Positions 8,746 to 16,176 are shown, counted from the stretch's first letter. The stretch: 28,756 nt of DNA from an uncultured Candidatus Melainabacteria bacterium (GCA_934700335.1 CAKUXM010000017.1:1-28756); one strand, 5' to 3'. Notes: a model not told the origin generated them from the letters alone. Made by a program: numbers and translations.

Positions 8746-9764
8746 TAATATAATCCTTGTTCGATAACCAATTTTGCTAATCTGACAGTATTTAAAGCTG
8801 CACCAATTCTTAAATTATCGGCAACACAGAAGAATGAAATGCCATTATCGAATGCTAAACATTTTCTAATTCTTCCCACATAAACCGGGTCTTTACCTTC
8901 TGCTTCTGTCGGAACTGGATATACATAATTTGCTGTATCATCAACAACTTCAACACCATAAGCATTTTTTAGAACTTCTGTTACCGAAGCTTTATCAACT
9001 TTTTCTTCAAATTCAACATCAACAGCTTCACTATGGCTTACAAACACCGGAACTCTTACTGCTGTACAAGAAATCGGAGTATCTTCTGCTAAATGAAGAA
9101 TTTTCTTTGTTTCTCTTACAACTTTCATTTCTTCATTTGTGTAATCATTATCGCAGAACACGTCAATTTGCGGGATACAGTTGAATGCAATGTCTTTTTT
9201 GAAGGCAACTGGTTCAAATTTTTCGCCGTTTAATTTTGCTTGTGTAGAATTTTTCAATTCGTTAATAGCTTTTAAACCAGCACCTGAAACTGATTGATAA
9301 GTAGAAACAATCAATCTTTTAATTTTAAAAGCTTTATTCAACGGTTCTAACGCAAGCATTAATTGTGAAGTTGAACAATTAGGATTTGCAATAATACCTT
9401 TGTGCAATTTTAAATCCTCATCATTAACTCCTGCAATAACTAAAGGTACATCTTTATCCATTCTGAAAGCGCTTGAATTATCAATGATTACACCGCCACG
9501 CTTAACAATTTCCGGTGCAAACATTTTACTTGTAGAACCGCCAGCAGATGCTAAAACTACATTTACACCTTCGAAACTATCTGGTGTAGCTTCTTCAACA
9601 ATGTATTCCTTACCGTCAAACATAATCTTTGAACCGGCAGATTTTTTACTTGATAAAAATTTAATTGTATTATACTGAACTTCTAGTTCTTTTAAAATTT
9701 CTAAAATATGTCTCCCTACAACGCCTGTTGCACCTAAAACAGCTAAATTAGCTTTTCCTGTCAT
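8745..9764 (-). CDS. asd: Aspartate-semialdehyde dehydrogenase
   Basis: Reduces aspartyl phosphate to aspartate semialdehyde with NADPH, the branch point to DAP/lysine, threonine and methionine. The 339 residues show the Rossmann motif GATGVVGR (11-18), the catalytic Cys130 in ANPNCSTSQL, YQSVSGAG, and the catalytic His244 in RVPVFVSHSEAV. The start is set at 9764 because AGGAGAT lies 7 bp before this ATG; a longer reading frame to 9803 would run into dapB and add 13 residues unlike the family. It follows dapB by 14 bp and couples to the heptose gene downstream. Confidence 0.96.
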   Translation of the reverse strand: MTGKANLAVLGATGVVGRHILEILKELEVQYNTIKFLSSKKSAGSKIMFDGKEYIVEEATPDSFEGVNVVLASAGGSTSKMFAPEIVKRGGVIIDNSSAFRMDKDVPLVIAGVNDEDLKLHKGIIANPNCSTSQLMLALEPLNKAFKIKRLIVSTYQSVSGAGLKAINELKNSTQAKLNGEKFEPVAFKKDIAFNCIPQIDVFCDNDYTNEEMKVVRETKKILHLAEDTPISCTAVRVPVFVSHSEAVDVEFEEKVDKASVTEVLKNAYGVEVVDDTANYVYPVPTEAEGKDPVYVGRIRKCLAFDNGISFFCVADNLRIGAALNTVRLAKLVIEQGLY

Positions 9765-9778
9765 AATTTTATCTCCTG

Positions 9779-10525
9779 TTATAAAATATTTTCTAATCCC
9801 CAAACGAATTCATTATGTCCAGCAATGTATTCAACTGCCATTTTAACCCCCGACATATAACATGTTCTATTTGATGAATCGTGTCTAATAGTTAAAATCT
9901 GCCCATCACTTCCAAATAAAACTTCTTGTGATGCCATATAACCAGGCATACGAACAGAATGAATATGAATATTTGAATAAGAGTCTCCACCTCTTGAACC
10001 TTTTATCAATTCTTTTTCAAGACAATTACCATTTGTAAAAGACTCTTTAGATTCGCTCATCATTTTTGCAGTTTTAACTGCAGTACCAGAAGGCGCATCT
10101 TTCTTTTGATTATGATGAAGTTCAATAATTTCTGCATTATCAAAATATTTTGCAGCTTTTTTAGCAAATTCCATCATCAAAACTGCACCTGTAGAAAAAT
10201 TTGGTGCGATAAAACAACCTGTGTCTTTTTCAGAAGTTAGTTTTTTTAAATTTTCAATCTGTTCATCTGACAAACCCGTTGTACCAATTACCGGTCTAAC
10301 TCCGTTATTCAAGCAGTCCATAGCATTTTTATATACAGAGTCTGGATTTGTAAAATCAACTAGGACATCTATTTCACTATTTTTACAAGCTTCTTCGATA
10401 GAAGTGTAATCCGCATCGTTTATATCAATTGTGGCAATAAGTTGAAGATTTGGCGATTCTTTTACCATTTTTACAACTTCTTTACCCATTTTTCCGTTTG
10501 CACCGCAAACTGCAACTTTAACCAT
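9779..10525 (-). CDS. dapB: 4-hydroxy-tetrahydrodipicolinate reductase
   Basis: NAD(P)H-dependent step of the diaminopimelate/lysine pathway. The 248 residues open with MVKVAVCGANGKMGKEVV, the GxxGxxG nucleotide site, and carry the catalytic block ELHHNQKKDAPSGTA (His137/138, Lys141) plus GTTGL and APNFSTGAV. The start at 10525 has AGAGGAA seven bases before it; an upstream in-frame ATG at 10612 would add 29 unrelated residues. It is the first gene of the minus-strand run that continues through asd into the lipid A genes. A TTTGTTACAAA dyad lies 43-53 bp upstream. Confidence 0.96.
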   Translation of the reverse strand: MVKVAVCGANGKMGKEVVKMVKESPNLQLIATIDINDADYTSIEEACKNSEIDVLVDFTNPDSVYKNAMDCLNNGVRPVIGTTGLSDEQIENLKKLTSEKDTGCFIAPNFSTGAVLMMEFAKKAAKYFDNAEIIELHHNQKKDAPSGTAVKTAKMMSESKESFTNGNCLEKELIKGSRGGDSYSNIHIHSVRMPGYMASQEVLFGSDGQILTIRHDSSNRTCYMSGVKMAVEYIAGHNEFVWGLENIL

Positions 10526-10567
10526 ATTTATATTCCTCTTTTTTATTATCTTATCTAAAAACATAAC

Positions 10568-10578
10568 TTTGTTACAAA
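10568..10578. promoter_or_regulatory. TTTGTTACAAA dyad upstream of dapB
   Basis: Palindrome TTTGT-T-ACAAA in the divergent dapB / skp-like gap, at a promoter-like distance from the dapB start. The same form, TTTGT-A-ACAAA, occurs before the amino-acid permease at 14570-14580. A shared repressor is possible; the AT-rich composition makes chance a real alternative. Confidence 0.35.
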
Positions 10579-10675
10579 TATGTATTAAAACTTTACATGT
10601 AATATTAATCAATTTTCTAATACAAAAGAAAATTTTTTATTATATAATAAGATAAAAAAAAGAAAGGACTATCAC

Positions 10676-11146
10676 ATGAAAAATTTAAAAATATTAGGTA
10701 TCGTAGCATTTGCGTTTGTATTAGGTTTAGGCGTAAATAACTTTGCAATGTCTCAATCACCAGCTTCATACAAAGTCGCAGTTGTAGATGTTCCAAAATT
10801 AGTTGAATCATCAAACCAAGTTAAAGCATTGAAAAAAGAACAACTTAAAAATATTGAAGATATGAAAAAATTCGTTGAAAATGCAAAAGCTGACGTTGAT
10901 AAACAATCAACAGATGAAAACAAAGCAAAATTAGCTAACAAATATCAACAATCATTAGTTCAAAAAAGAAAAGCAAACGCTGAAAGCTATTCTAAAAAAT
11001 TAGCAGAAATCGATAAAAAAATCTCAAATATTATTACTAAACAAGCACAATCTTCTGGTTATGATTTAGTACTTGCAAAAGGCATAGTATTATACGGCGG
11101 AGAAGATATAACAGCAGAAATTGCTAAAGAAGTAAATAAAAAATAA
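10676..11146 (+). CDS. OmpH/Skp-family periplasmic chaperone
   Basis: Predicted to hold unfolded outer-membrane proteins in the periplasm. The 156 residues start with a signal peptide (MKNLKILGIVAFAFVLGLGV, cleavage near AMS|QSP), then the family opening YKVAVVDVPKLVESSNQV, a long charged coiled coil (residues 50-120) that would form the Skp tentacle, and the typical closing beta-strand segment YDLVLAKGIVLYGGEDIT. Length fits Skp. AAAGGA precedes the ATG and TATAAT lies at 10643-10648. It diverges from dapB and sits in an envelope block, which fits the role. Skp-like helices also occur in unrelated coiled-coil proteins, but both ends match the family. Confidence 0.88.
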   Translation: MKNLKILGIVAFAFVLGLGVNNFAMSQSPASYKVAVVDVPKLVESSNQVKALKKEQLKNIEDMKKFVENAKADVDKQSTDENKAKLANKYQQSLVQKRKANAESYSKKLAEIDKKISNIITKQAQSSGYDLVLAKGIVLYGGEDITAEIAKEVNKK

Positions 11147-11164
11147 CAAATAATGAATATTTTA

Positions 11165-11195
11165 AGAGGGCTTAATCTTTCAGATTAAGCCCTCT
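11165..11195. terminator. Hairpin terminator after the skp-like gene
   Basis: Perfect 14-bp stem AGAGGGCTTAATCT (11165-11178) and its complement (11182-11195) with a TTC loop, 18 bp after the skp-like stop. The plus-strand T run is poor, so efficiency is uncertain. It ends only 12 bp before the next start codon. Confidence 0.7.
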
Positions 11196-11207
11196 CTATA
11201 AAAAATT

Positions 11208-11789
11208 ATGAGAGAAGAAGAAAAACAAGAATTATTAAATTTGATAAAAAATCGTCCACAAGAACTCTGCAAAATGTGTGGAGATTGTTGTCGTGTCGTA
11301 ACGACAAAATTTACCTATAAAGAACTCCTTAAAAAGAAAGCACAAGGCGACGACTCAGCAACAGATTTTTTAAGTATTTTTGTACCTTTTGATACAATCG
11401 AAGATGCCAAAAAAGAATCCTCAGAAATCGTAGAAAACATTCTTTCAAGAACTTCTCAAAAACTTAAAGATATAACCTTCTACAAGTGCAAATACCTAAG
11501 AGAGGACAACAAATGCGGAGATTACGAACACAGACCTCTTCTTTGCAGACTAAACCCATTTTCTGCGTGGTCAATAGTTCCACCACATTGCGGATTTCAA
11601 GGTTGGCTAGAAGAACAAAAAACTCATAAAATTCAAGAAATTAAACATCAAAAAGATAATTTACGAGAATTAAATGAGCTTTTGAAATTAGCCAAAAATC
11701 AAGACCAAATTAACGAAATTAATAAAAGAATTGGTAAAATAAATGACATTTTAAAATTTTACGAAAAATATGGTTCTGAAAATTGGTAA
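11208..11789 (+). CDS. YkgJ/UPF0153-type cysteine-cluster protein
   Basis: A 193-residue cytoplasmic protein of the family annotated as zinc- or iron-chelating. Seen: CKMCGDCCRVVTTKF (CxxCxxCC) near the N-terminus, then CKYLREDNKCGDYEHRPLLCRLNPF, the second cysteine block with the typical RPLxCR, and one more Cys in PHCGFQGW. The C-terminal 60 residues are a charged helix or coiled coil. No membrane segment. No ribosome site precedes the ATG; instead TATAAA lies 5 bp upstream, directly after the skp terminator, so the mRNA may be leaderless. The stop lies one base from the convergent thioredoxin stop. Biochemical role is unknown for the family. Confidence 0.88.
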   Translation: MREEEKQELLNLIKNRPQELCKMCGDCCRVVTTKFTYKELLKKKAQGDDSATDFLSIFVPFDTIEDAKKESSEIVENILSRTSQKLKDITFYKCKYLREDNKCGDYEHRPLLCRLNPFSAWSIVPPHCGFQGWLEEQKTHKIQEIKHQKDNLRELNELLKLAKNQDQINEINKRIGKINDILKFYEKYGSENW

Positions 11790-11790
11790 T

Positions 11791-12108
11791 TTATAAATGT
11801 CTTTGAATAGCTTCTTCAAGTTGAGGTTTTGTATGCAAACCAGACATTCTCTCAACAGGTTGACCATTTTTGAAAACAATTAATGTCGGAATAGAAATAA
11901 TATCGAACATCTTTGAAAGAATAGATTCTTCTTCAACGTTAACTTTTCCAACAAAAGCTTTTTTAGAAATTTCATCAGCTAAGGCATCAACAATCGGAAC
12001 TTGTTGTCTACACGGTCCACACCAAGGGGCCCAAAAATCAACCAATGAAATACCTTTACCCTTAGTAATCATTTCATCAAAGGTTTTTCTATTTAAGTTT
12101 ACTGCCAT
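11791..12108 (-). CDS. trxA: Thioredoxin
   Basis: Cytoplasmic thiol-disulfide reductase of 105 residues, the standard thioredoxin length. It holds VDFWAPWCGPCRQQ with active-site Cys30 and Cys33, the cis-proline loop SIPTLIVFKNG and a final amphipathic helix. The start is chosen at 12108 because AAGGAGAT lies just before it; an in-frame ATG at 12153 would add 15 basic residues and bypass the ribosome site. A good promoter (TTGTTT-17-TATATT) lies between it and the upstream cysteine-cluster gene. It is convergent with the other cysteine-cluster gene, with the two stops one base apart and no terminator between them. Confidence 0.95.
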   Translation of the reverse strand: MAVNLNRKTFDEMITKGKGISLVDFWAPWCGPCRQQVPIVDALADEISKKAFVGKVNVEEESILSKMFDIISIPTLIVFKNGQPVERMSGLHTKPQLEEAIQRHL

Positions 12109-12128
12109 AAAATATCTCCTTTTACGTG

Positions 12129-12157
12129 AATATAAAAGAAGATTAAAACTCAAACAA
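12129..12157 (-). promoter_or_regulatory. Candidate sigma70-type promoter for thioredoxin
   Basis: On the minus strand TTGTTT (12157-12152), a 17-bp spacer and TATATT (12134-12129), followed 20 bp later by the trxA start with its ribosome site in between. Confidence 0.6.
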
Positions 12158-12174
12158 TTAGTAAGGTTTCTAGA

Positions 12175-12828
12175 CTACTCAGGCATAAACCAATCTATCA
12201 ATGGTTTAACTTCACCAAACTCAAAATCAAAGTTATGTGTTATTTCTTTTCTAAGCAAGGTTTTTAAACTCAAATTATAAGCAATTGGCTCTTGTTCAAT
12301 ACCTAAATCTTTCATCTTTTCATCGGAAAGAGTTCCAGTTTCAGGGTCATAAATATTACTGTAGTTTAATCCATAATGAACACAATATGGAATTTTATTT
12401 CCATTATGAGAACCCTCTTTTTCTTCAACAAAAAACAACAACCCATGTGTACGACAAATTATTGCCCTAAAATCATAAACACTACATTTTCCATCAATCA
12501 AAAATGGACATTCATACATAAAAGTAGGATTATCTTTTGTTTCTCTGTAGTGTTGTTTAAAAAATTCATATTTTGCTTTTAATTTTTCAAAATTATCTCT
12601 AACCCTTTGTTGAATATTAAACGGCAATAATTTATAACCCAACATTAGGTATGATAATTCAATTTCAGTCATTGGATATTGACCATTTTCGCAACAATAA
12701 GAACAACCAGCCTTACAGCAAATATAAGGTTTTTGTTGTTCAAAATATTTATCTAGCATGCGAGTATGAATTAGTGTAAGATACGCTTTATATGCTGATA
12801 AAGTACTGTCTGTTATTGGGTTGCTCAT
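12175..12828 (-). CDS. YkgJ/UPF0153-type cysteine-cluster protein (second copy)
   Basis: A 217-residue protein with ICCKAGCSYCCENGQYPMTE near the N-terminus (CCxxxCxxCC) and CPFLIDGKCSVYDFRAIICRTHG in the middle, then CVHYGL: the two cysteine blocks of the family, clearly diverged from the copy at 11208. Metal chelation is the family annotation; function is unknown. The start is placed at 12828 (MSNPITDS); a further ATG at 12864 lies inside the upstream gene's terminator stem. There is no ribosome site, and TATAAT ends exactly six bases before this ATG, predicting a leaderless mRNA. It lies 66 bp upstream of trxA in the same direction. Confidence 0.87.
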   Translation of the reverse strand: MSNPITDSTLSAYKAYLTLIHTRMLDKYFEQQKPYICCKAGCSYCCENGQYPMTEIELSYLMLGYKLLPFNIQQRVRDNFEKLKAKYEFFKQHYRETKDNPTFMYECPFLIDGKCSVYDFRAIICRTHGLLFFVEEKEGSHNGNKIPYCVHYGLNYSNIYDPETGTLSDEKMKDLGIEQEPIAYNLSLKTLLRKEITHNFDFEFGEVKPLIDWFMPE

Positions 12829-12834
12829 AATATC

Positions 12835-12864
12835 ATTATAATATAAAAAACTCCCCTTAGACAA
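12835..12864 (-). promoter_or_regulatory. Promoter predicting a leaderless mRNA, nested in a terminator
   Basis: Minus strand: TTGTCT (12864-12859), 18-bp spacer, consensus TATAAT (12840-12835), then six bases, then ATG. The usual start site falls on the A of the start codon. The -35 box and part of the spacer lie inside the terminator hairpin of the upstream gene. Confidence 0.6.
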
Positions 12865-12875
12865 AGAGGAGTTTT
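12847..12875 (-). terminator. Terminator after the repeat-protein gene
   Basis: AAAACTCC (12847-12854) pairs with GGAGTTTT (12868-12875), with a further three inner pairs after one mismatch. On the minus strand the stem ends in a run of T residues, 20 bp after the stop of the 12895-13776 gene. Confidence 0.75.
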
Positions 12876-12894
12876 ATTTACAAGTCTTTATTAA

Positions 12895-13776
12895 TTATTT
12901 AATCTTTGCTAAAACAGCTTCTCTGGAAATAGTTTTGCCATTACACTTATATGTAATTTTATCGCCAGAGATTTTTGCGGTTACATCTTCTGGTAAAGTT
13001 TTTCCGCCTAAATCAGCTTGAACTTTGGCATCAAATTCTGTTTTAGTAATATATTTATTTTTACCAAAAGTTTTTACTGGAATAACTTCTTCGCCCAGAG
13101 TTTTCTTACCAGTTTTAGTATCAGTAACAACTAATTTTCTAACTTTATTGCCGTTATCATCATGATAAACACCGATTTGAGTACCTTTTTGACCATTTAC
13201 AGTACGTTCCCTAATACGAGTTTCTGGAGGAAAATCACCAGCAATATATTTATTGTTACCAAAAGTCTTTGTTGCAGCCAAAGTATCACCTGCAGTACCG
13301 TCAGCATTTAATTCACGACGAACTTTTTGACCTTTTTCATTTTTAGTAACAAGAATATCCTTCTTTTCATTGTCAACTGAACGTTTTATAACTTTACCTT
13401 CAGACTTTGGTTTTTCTTCTGCCTTTGGTTTATTTTCAGCTTTTGGTTTTTCTTCTGTTTTAGGCGCTTCTTTTTTACCAAGCATACCAGAAATCTTTGA
13501 CCAAGATTCATCACTCAGTGAAACTGTACCTTCTTTTGCTATAAAATTACTTTTCCAATTTTCTTTTTTATCAATAGTTGAAACATCATTACCACCAGAG
13601 AAAATACTTGTATCATTAGAATTTTTCTCTTTACGAGCAGTTTGTTCTTCATCAACAGCTTTCATAACATCTTGCCAAACCGTTATGTCAATCTTTTTGC
13701 ATTCCGCTTTTGATAAACCTAGTTTAGAAGCAATTGCTTGCGACAACCCCTGATTTTTCTTAATTTCAATATCCAT
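12895..13776 (-). CDS. Unrecognised repeat protein with Lys/Glu/Pro linker
   Basis: A 293-residue protein with no recognised family. N-terminal part (1-45): GLSQAIASKLGLSKAECKKID, helical, followed by a polar stretch with TSIFSGGNDVSTID. Residues 102-128 are a low-complexity EKPKAE-type linker. After it come two copies of a roughly 40-residue unit: NEKGQKVRREL...TKTFGNNKYI (about 144-178) and DDNGNKVRKLV...VKTFGKNKYI (about 206-243). The end is a small beta-rich domain (ITYKCNGKTISREAVLAKIK). No signal peptide or membrane segment. AGGAGAA precedes the ATG. It lies 71 bp downstream of the toxin-like gene in the same direction and ends at its own terminator. A structural or secreted-effector role is possible but not shown. 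Confidence 0.75.
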   Translation of the reverse strand: MDIEIKKNQGLSQAIASKLGLSKAECKKIDITVWQDVMKAVDEEQTARKEKNSNDTSIFSGGNDVSTIDKKENWKSNFIAKEGTVSLSDESWSKISGMLGKKEAPKTEEKPKAENKPKAEEKPKSEGKVIKRSVDNEKKDILVTKNEKGQKVRRELNADGTAGDTLAATKTFGNNKYIAGDFPPETRIRERTVNGQKGTQIGVYHDDNGNKVRKLVVTDTKTGKKTLGEEVIPVKTFGKNKYITKTEFDAKVQADLGGKTLPEDVTAKISGDKITYKCNGKTISREAVLAKIK

Positions 13777-13847
13777 ATATAATATTCTCCTAAAATTACA
13801 TAGTCAGACATAAACTATAAAACAATTAAATAGAAAAAATTGCCAAA

Positions 13848-14507
13848 TTAAGTAAGAGATTTACCGATTTCTCTTTCATTGTCAAATTTTCCTGTACGGA
13901 CACCCATCAAGTCAAATTGAGTACCACCGCCTTTTCTGCCATACAAAGGATTACACTCACCTGTGCATAACTTTGTACCGGTTTCAAGTGTACAATCACA
14001 TACATATTTTGGAACTTGTGGTAATGCAAATTTATCAGCAATTTCTTCCGGCGATAAACCTTTGATATCCTCATACTTCATAACCCAGCCACCAGCTTTG
14101 AAAGAATTTTTATTATCATAAGTTCTTACAAATTTTGCTTTATCTGTAAGTTCAATAATCTGAGCTTTTTCATTTGGTTTATAAGGTGCATCAGTATAAC
14201 CACGTGAAGCCCAAGTTGCATTGACCTCTTTTGTTGGTAACTCACCAATTACCTTATATTTACCTTTAATATTATATTCTTTGCCATTTTGAATGACAAT
14301 GGCTGATTTTTTTAGCTTTAATGATGCTAAAGCCATATTTCTAATCGCTGTATTTCCATCTTTTGAAACTACAGCTTTATTGCTATCATCAGTTTTGTCA
14401 GTTTTTACAGGATTTGAAACATACTTCGTAGCATTTTTTGATAGAGGACTACAAGTACCTATCTGATTAAACGAATTTAAATTAAAACATTCTACTACCA
14501 TAATCAT
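13848..14507 (-). CDS. Protein resembling a polymorphic-toxin C-terminal domain
   Basis: A 219-residue protein. Residues about 95-215 resemble, from memory, a domain at the C-termini of filamentous-haemagglutinin and other polymorphic toxins: FVRTYDN...AGGWVMK, then EDIKGLSPEEIADKFALP (helical), a strand with TGTKLCTGECNP, GGGTQFDLMG and a final FDNEREIGKSL. This version carries extra cysteines (CDCTLETGTKLCTGEC). The first 70 residues are polar and unlike a secretion carrier, and there is no standard signal peptide. No obvious immunity gene is adjacent; the downstream repeat protein is the only close candidate. There is no clear ribosome site; the ATG at 14501 is an alternative start. The family link is recall, not a search result. 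Confidence 0.6.
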   Translation of the reverse strand: MIMVVECFNLNSFNQIGTCSPLSKNATKYVSNPVKTDKTDDSNKAVVSKDGNTAIRNMALASLKLKKSAIVIQNGKEYNIKGKYKVIGELPTKEVNATWASRGYTDAPYKPNEKAQIIELTDKAKFVRTYDNKNSFKAGGWVMKYEDIKGLSPEEIADKFALPQVPKYVCDCTLETGTKLCTGECNPLYGRKGGGTQFDLMGVRTGKFDNEREIGKSLT

Positions 14508-14548
14508 ATAAAAACGAAGATTAAAAATTAATTAATCAAAAAGCATGT

Positions 14549-14581
14549 ATTTGTTACATTATAGCCAAATTTGTAACAAAT
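14549..14581. promoter_or_regulatory. Paired TTTGTNACA sites upstream of the permease
   Basis: ATTTGTTACA (14549-14558) and its exact complement TGTAACAAAT (14572-14581) form a 10-bp inverted repeat. The right part is itself the palindrome ATTTGT-A-ACAAAT (14569-14581). The two TTTGTNACA centres lie 20 bp apart, close to two helical turns. This looks like a tandem operator in the gap between the toxin-like gene and the permease. Confidence 0.4.
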
Positions 14582-14650
14582 GTTTTGATATGTAAAAATA
14601 CTAGGAAATTGCTAAAAACGAAGGCGTGTTTGTGCTAAGGTTAAAAGAGT

Positions 14651-16174
14651 ATGAAAGAGACTATCACAACCCTATTAAAAAATTTGATAAAAAGAAAAAA
14701 CTCTACTGAAATTATTGAAACAGCAGCAAATTCTGAAATCAAAAAAACATTAGGACTTTTTGATTTAGTTATGCTTGGTGTTGGTGCAATCTTTGGTGCA
14801 GGTCTATTCACAATAATCGGTGTTGCAACTGCCGGTTCTGGAACAACACTAGGTGCAGGTTCTGCGGTTACAATTTCTATGATAATTGCAGTTGTAGCTT
14901 GCGTATTCTCAGCATTATGTTATTGCGAACTTGCTTGTATCATGCCGGTTGCAGGTAGTGCTTATATTTATACCTACGCAACGCTAGGTGAATTTGTTGC
15001 GTGGATTGTAGGTTGGTTATTAATCCTTGAATATATTATTGGTGGTATTGCTGGCGCTATTGCGTGGAATGGATATTTATTTCAATTTTTAAGAGGATTT
15101 GATAAATATTTGCCAGATTGGCTTATCAATCCGCCTGTATGGCTTGTAACTGATTATCACACGCTTATGAAACAAAGTGCTGACGTTATTAACAGTGTAC
15201 CTCACGTATTCGGAATGCCATTTTCAATAAACTTACCGGCAATTGTTTTTGTTATTCTTTTAACTCTATGTATCACAAGAGGAACAAAAGAATCTACAAT
15301 CGTTACAACAATTATGGTTGGAGTTAAAATCCTAATTGCATTATTATTTATCTTTACTGGTCTTTTCTATGTAAAACCAGAAAATTGGGTACCATTTGCA
15401 CCAAATGGTTTTAGCGGAATTTGTATCGGCGCATTTATAATCTTCTTCGCATACATCGGTTTTGATGCAGTAGCAACCGTTTCAGAAGAATGTAAAAAGC
15501 CTAGAAGAGATATTCCTATCGCAATTATTTTATCATTAGTAATTTGTACTATCGTATATATGGCAGTAGCCCTAGTTTTAACAGGCATAATGCCACTTAA
15601 TCAAATAAACTTAGAAGCTCCAATGGCTTATGCTCTAAACTACATTGGACAATCTAAAATCGCAGGTTTAGTTTCATTAGGAGCGTTAGCTGCTATGACA
15701 TCTGTAAACCTTGTTATGACAATTGCAGGTTCAAGAATACTTTATGCAATGAGCAGAGACTTCTATTTACCAAGTTCATTAAGAGTGCTTAGCAAAAAAA
15801 CTAACAGCCCAAACAGAATTATTTGGATTATTGGATTAATTATGATAGTAGGAGTCTTAACTACAGACCTTACAATCTCTGCCGAATTATGCAACTTAGG
15901 TACCTTTTTCTCATTAATCATTGTTTGTGTAGCAATCCCTATTTTGAGAAAAACAGAACCTAATGTTCATCGGTCATTTAAGGTTCCATTCTCTCCATTT
16001 GTTCCATTGATTGGAATAGTAATTTGTGCAGGATTGTGCTACTCTTCATTTAAATCTGGTAGCGCATCAACACCAATATTTATTGGTTATATGCTAGTAG
16101 GTATTCTATTCTACTTCTGTTACAGTTACAAAAAAATTCGTAGAAACGAAACAGATAAAATCGACAAAGAGTAA
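14651..16174 (+). CDS. APC-superfamily amino-acid permease (cationic type)
   Basis: Inner-membrane amino-acid transporter of 507 residues with about 12 membrane helices. The N-terminal block LGLFDLVMLGVGAIFGAGLF carries the GxGxG-type substrate loop of the APC superfamily (GAIFGAG), and ELACIMPVAGSAYIYTYATLGE follows in the third helix. EECKKPRRDIPIAI in the middle is a typical cytoplasmic loop. The arrangement most resembles the CAT/YfnA-like group, so basic or branched amino acids are plausible substrates, but specificity cannot be read. The C-terminus is a short charged tail. The next gene begins two bases after the stop, so the two are coupled. Possible operator sites lie 70-100 bp upstream. 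Confidence 0.93.
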   Translation: MKETITTLLKNLIKRKNSTEIIETAANSEIKKTLGLFDLVMLGVGAIFGAGLFTIIGVATAGSGTTLGAGSAVTISMIIAVVACVFSALCYCELACIMPVAGSAYIYTYATLGEFVAWIVGWLLILEYIIGGIAGAIAWNGYLFQFLRGFDKYLPDWLINPPVWLVTDYHTLMKQSADVINSVPHVFGMPFSINLPAIVFVILLTLCITRGTKESTIVTTIMVGVKILIALLFIFTGLFYVKPENWVPFAPNGFSGICIGAFIIFFAYIGFDAVATVSEECKKPRRDIPIAIILSLVICTIVYMAVALVLTGIMPLNQINLEAPMAYALNYIGQSKIAGLVSLGALAAMTSVNLVMTIAGSRILYAMSRDFYLPSSLRVLSKKTNSPNRIIWIIGLIMIVGVLTTDLTISAELCNLGTFFSLIIVCVAIPILRKTEPNVHRSFKVPFSPFVPLIGIVICAGLCYSSFKSGSASTPIFIGYMLVGILFYFCYSYKKIRRNETDKIDKE

Positions 16175-16176
16175 TT

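Noticed and set aside
9765..9803. Longer N-terminus for aspartate-semialdehyde dehydrogenase
   Set aside because: It would overlap dapB and place the clear AGGAGAT ribosome site inside the coding region; the extra residues do not fit the family.
10526..10612. 29-residue N-terminal extension of DapB
   Set aside because: The AGAGGAA site and the family start at MVKVAVCGANG both support 10525; the extension lies in the promoter region.
11165..11195. Riboswitch or attenuator in front of the cysteine-cluster gene
   Set aside because: It is a single simple hairpin best explained as the terminator of the skp-like gene; no aptamer-like alternative fold was seen.
12829..12864. Earlier start codon for the cysteine-cluster protein
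   Set aside because: That ATG lies within the terminator stem upstream, and a consensus -10 box would then be coding.
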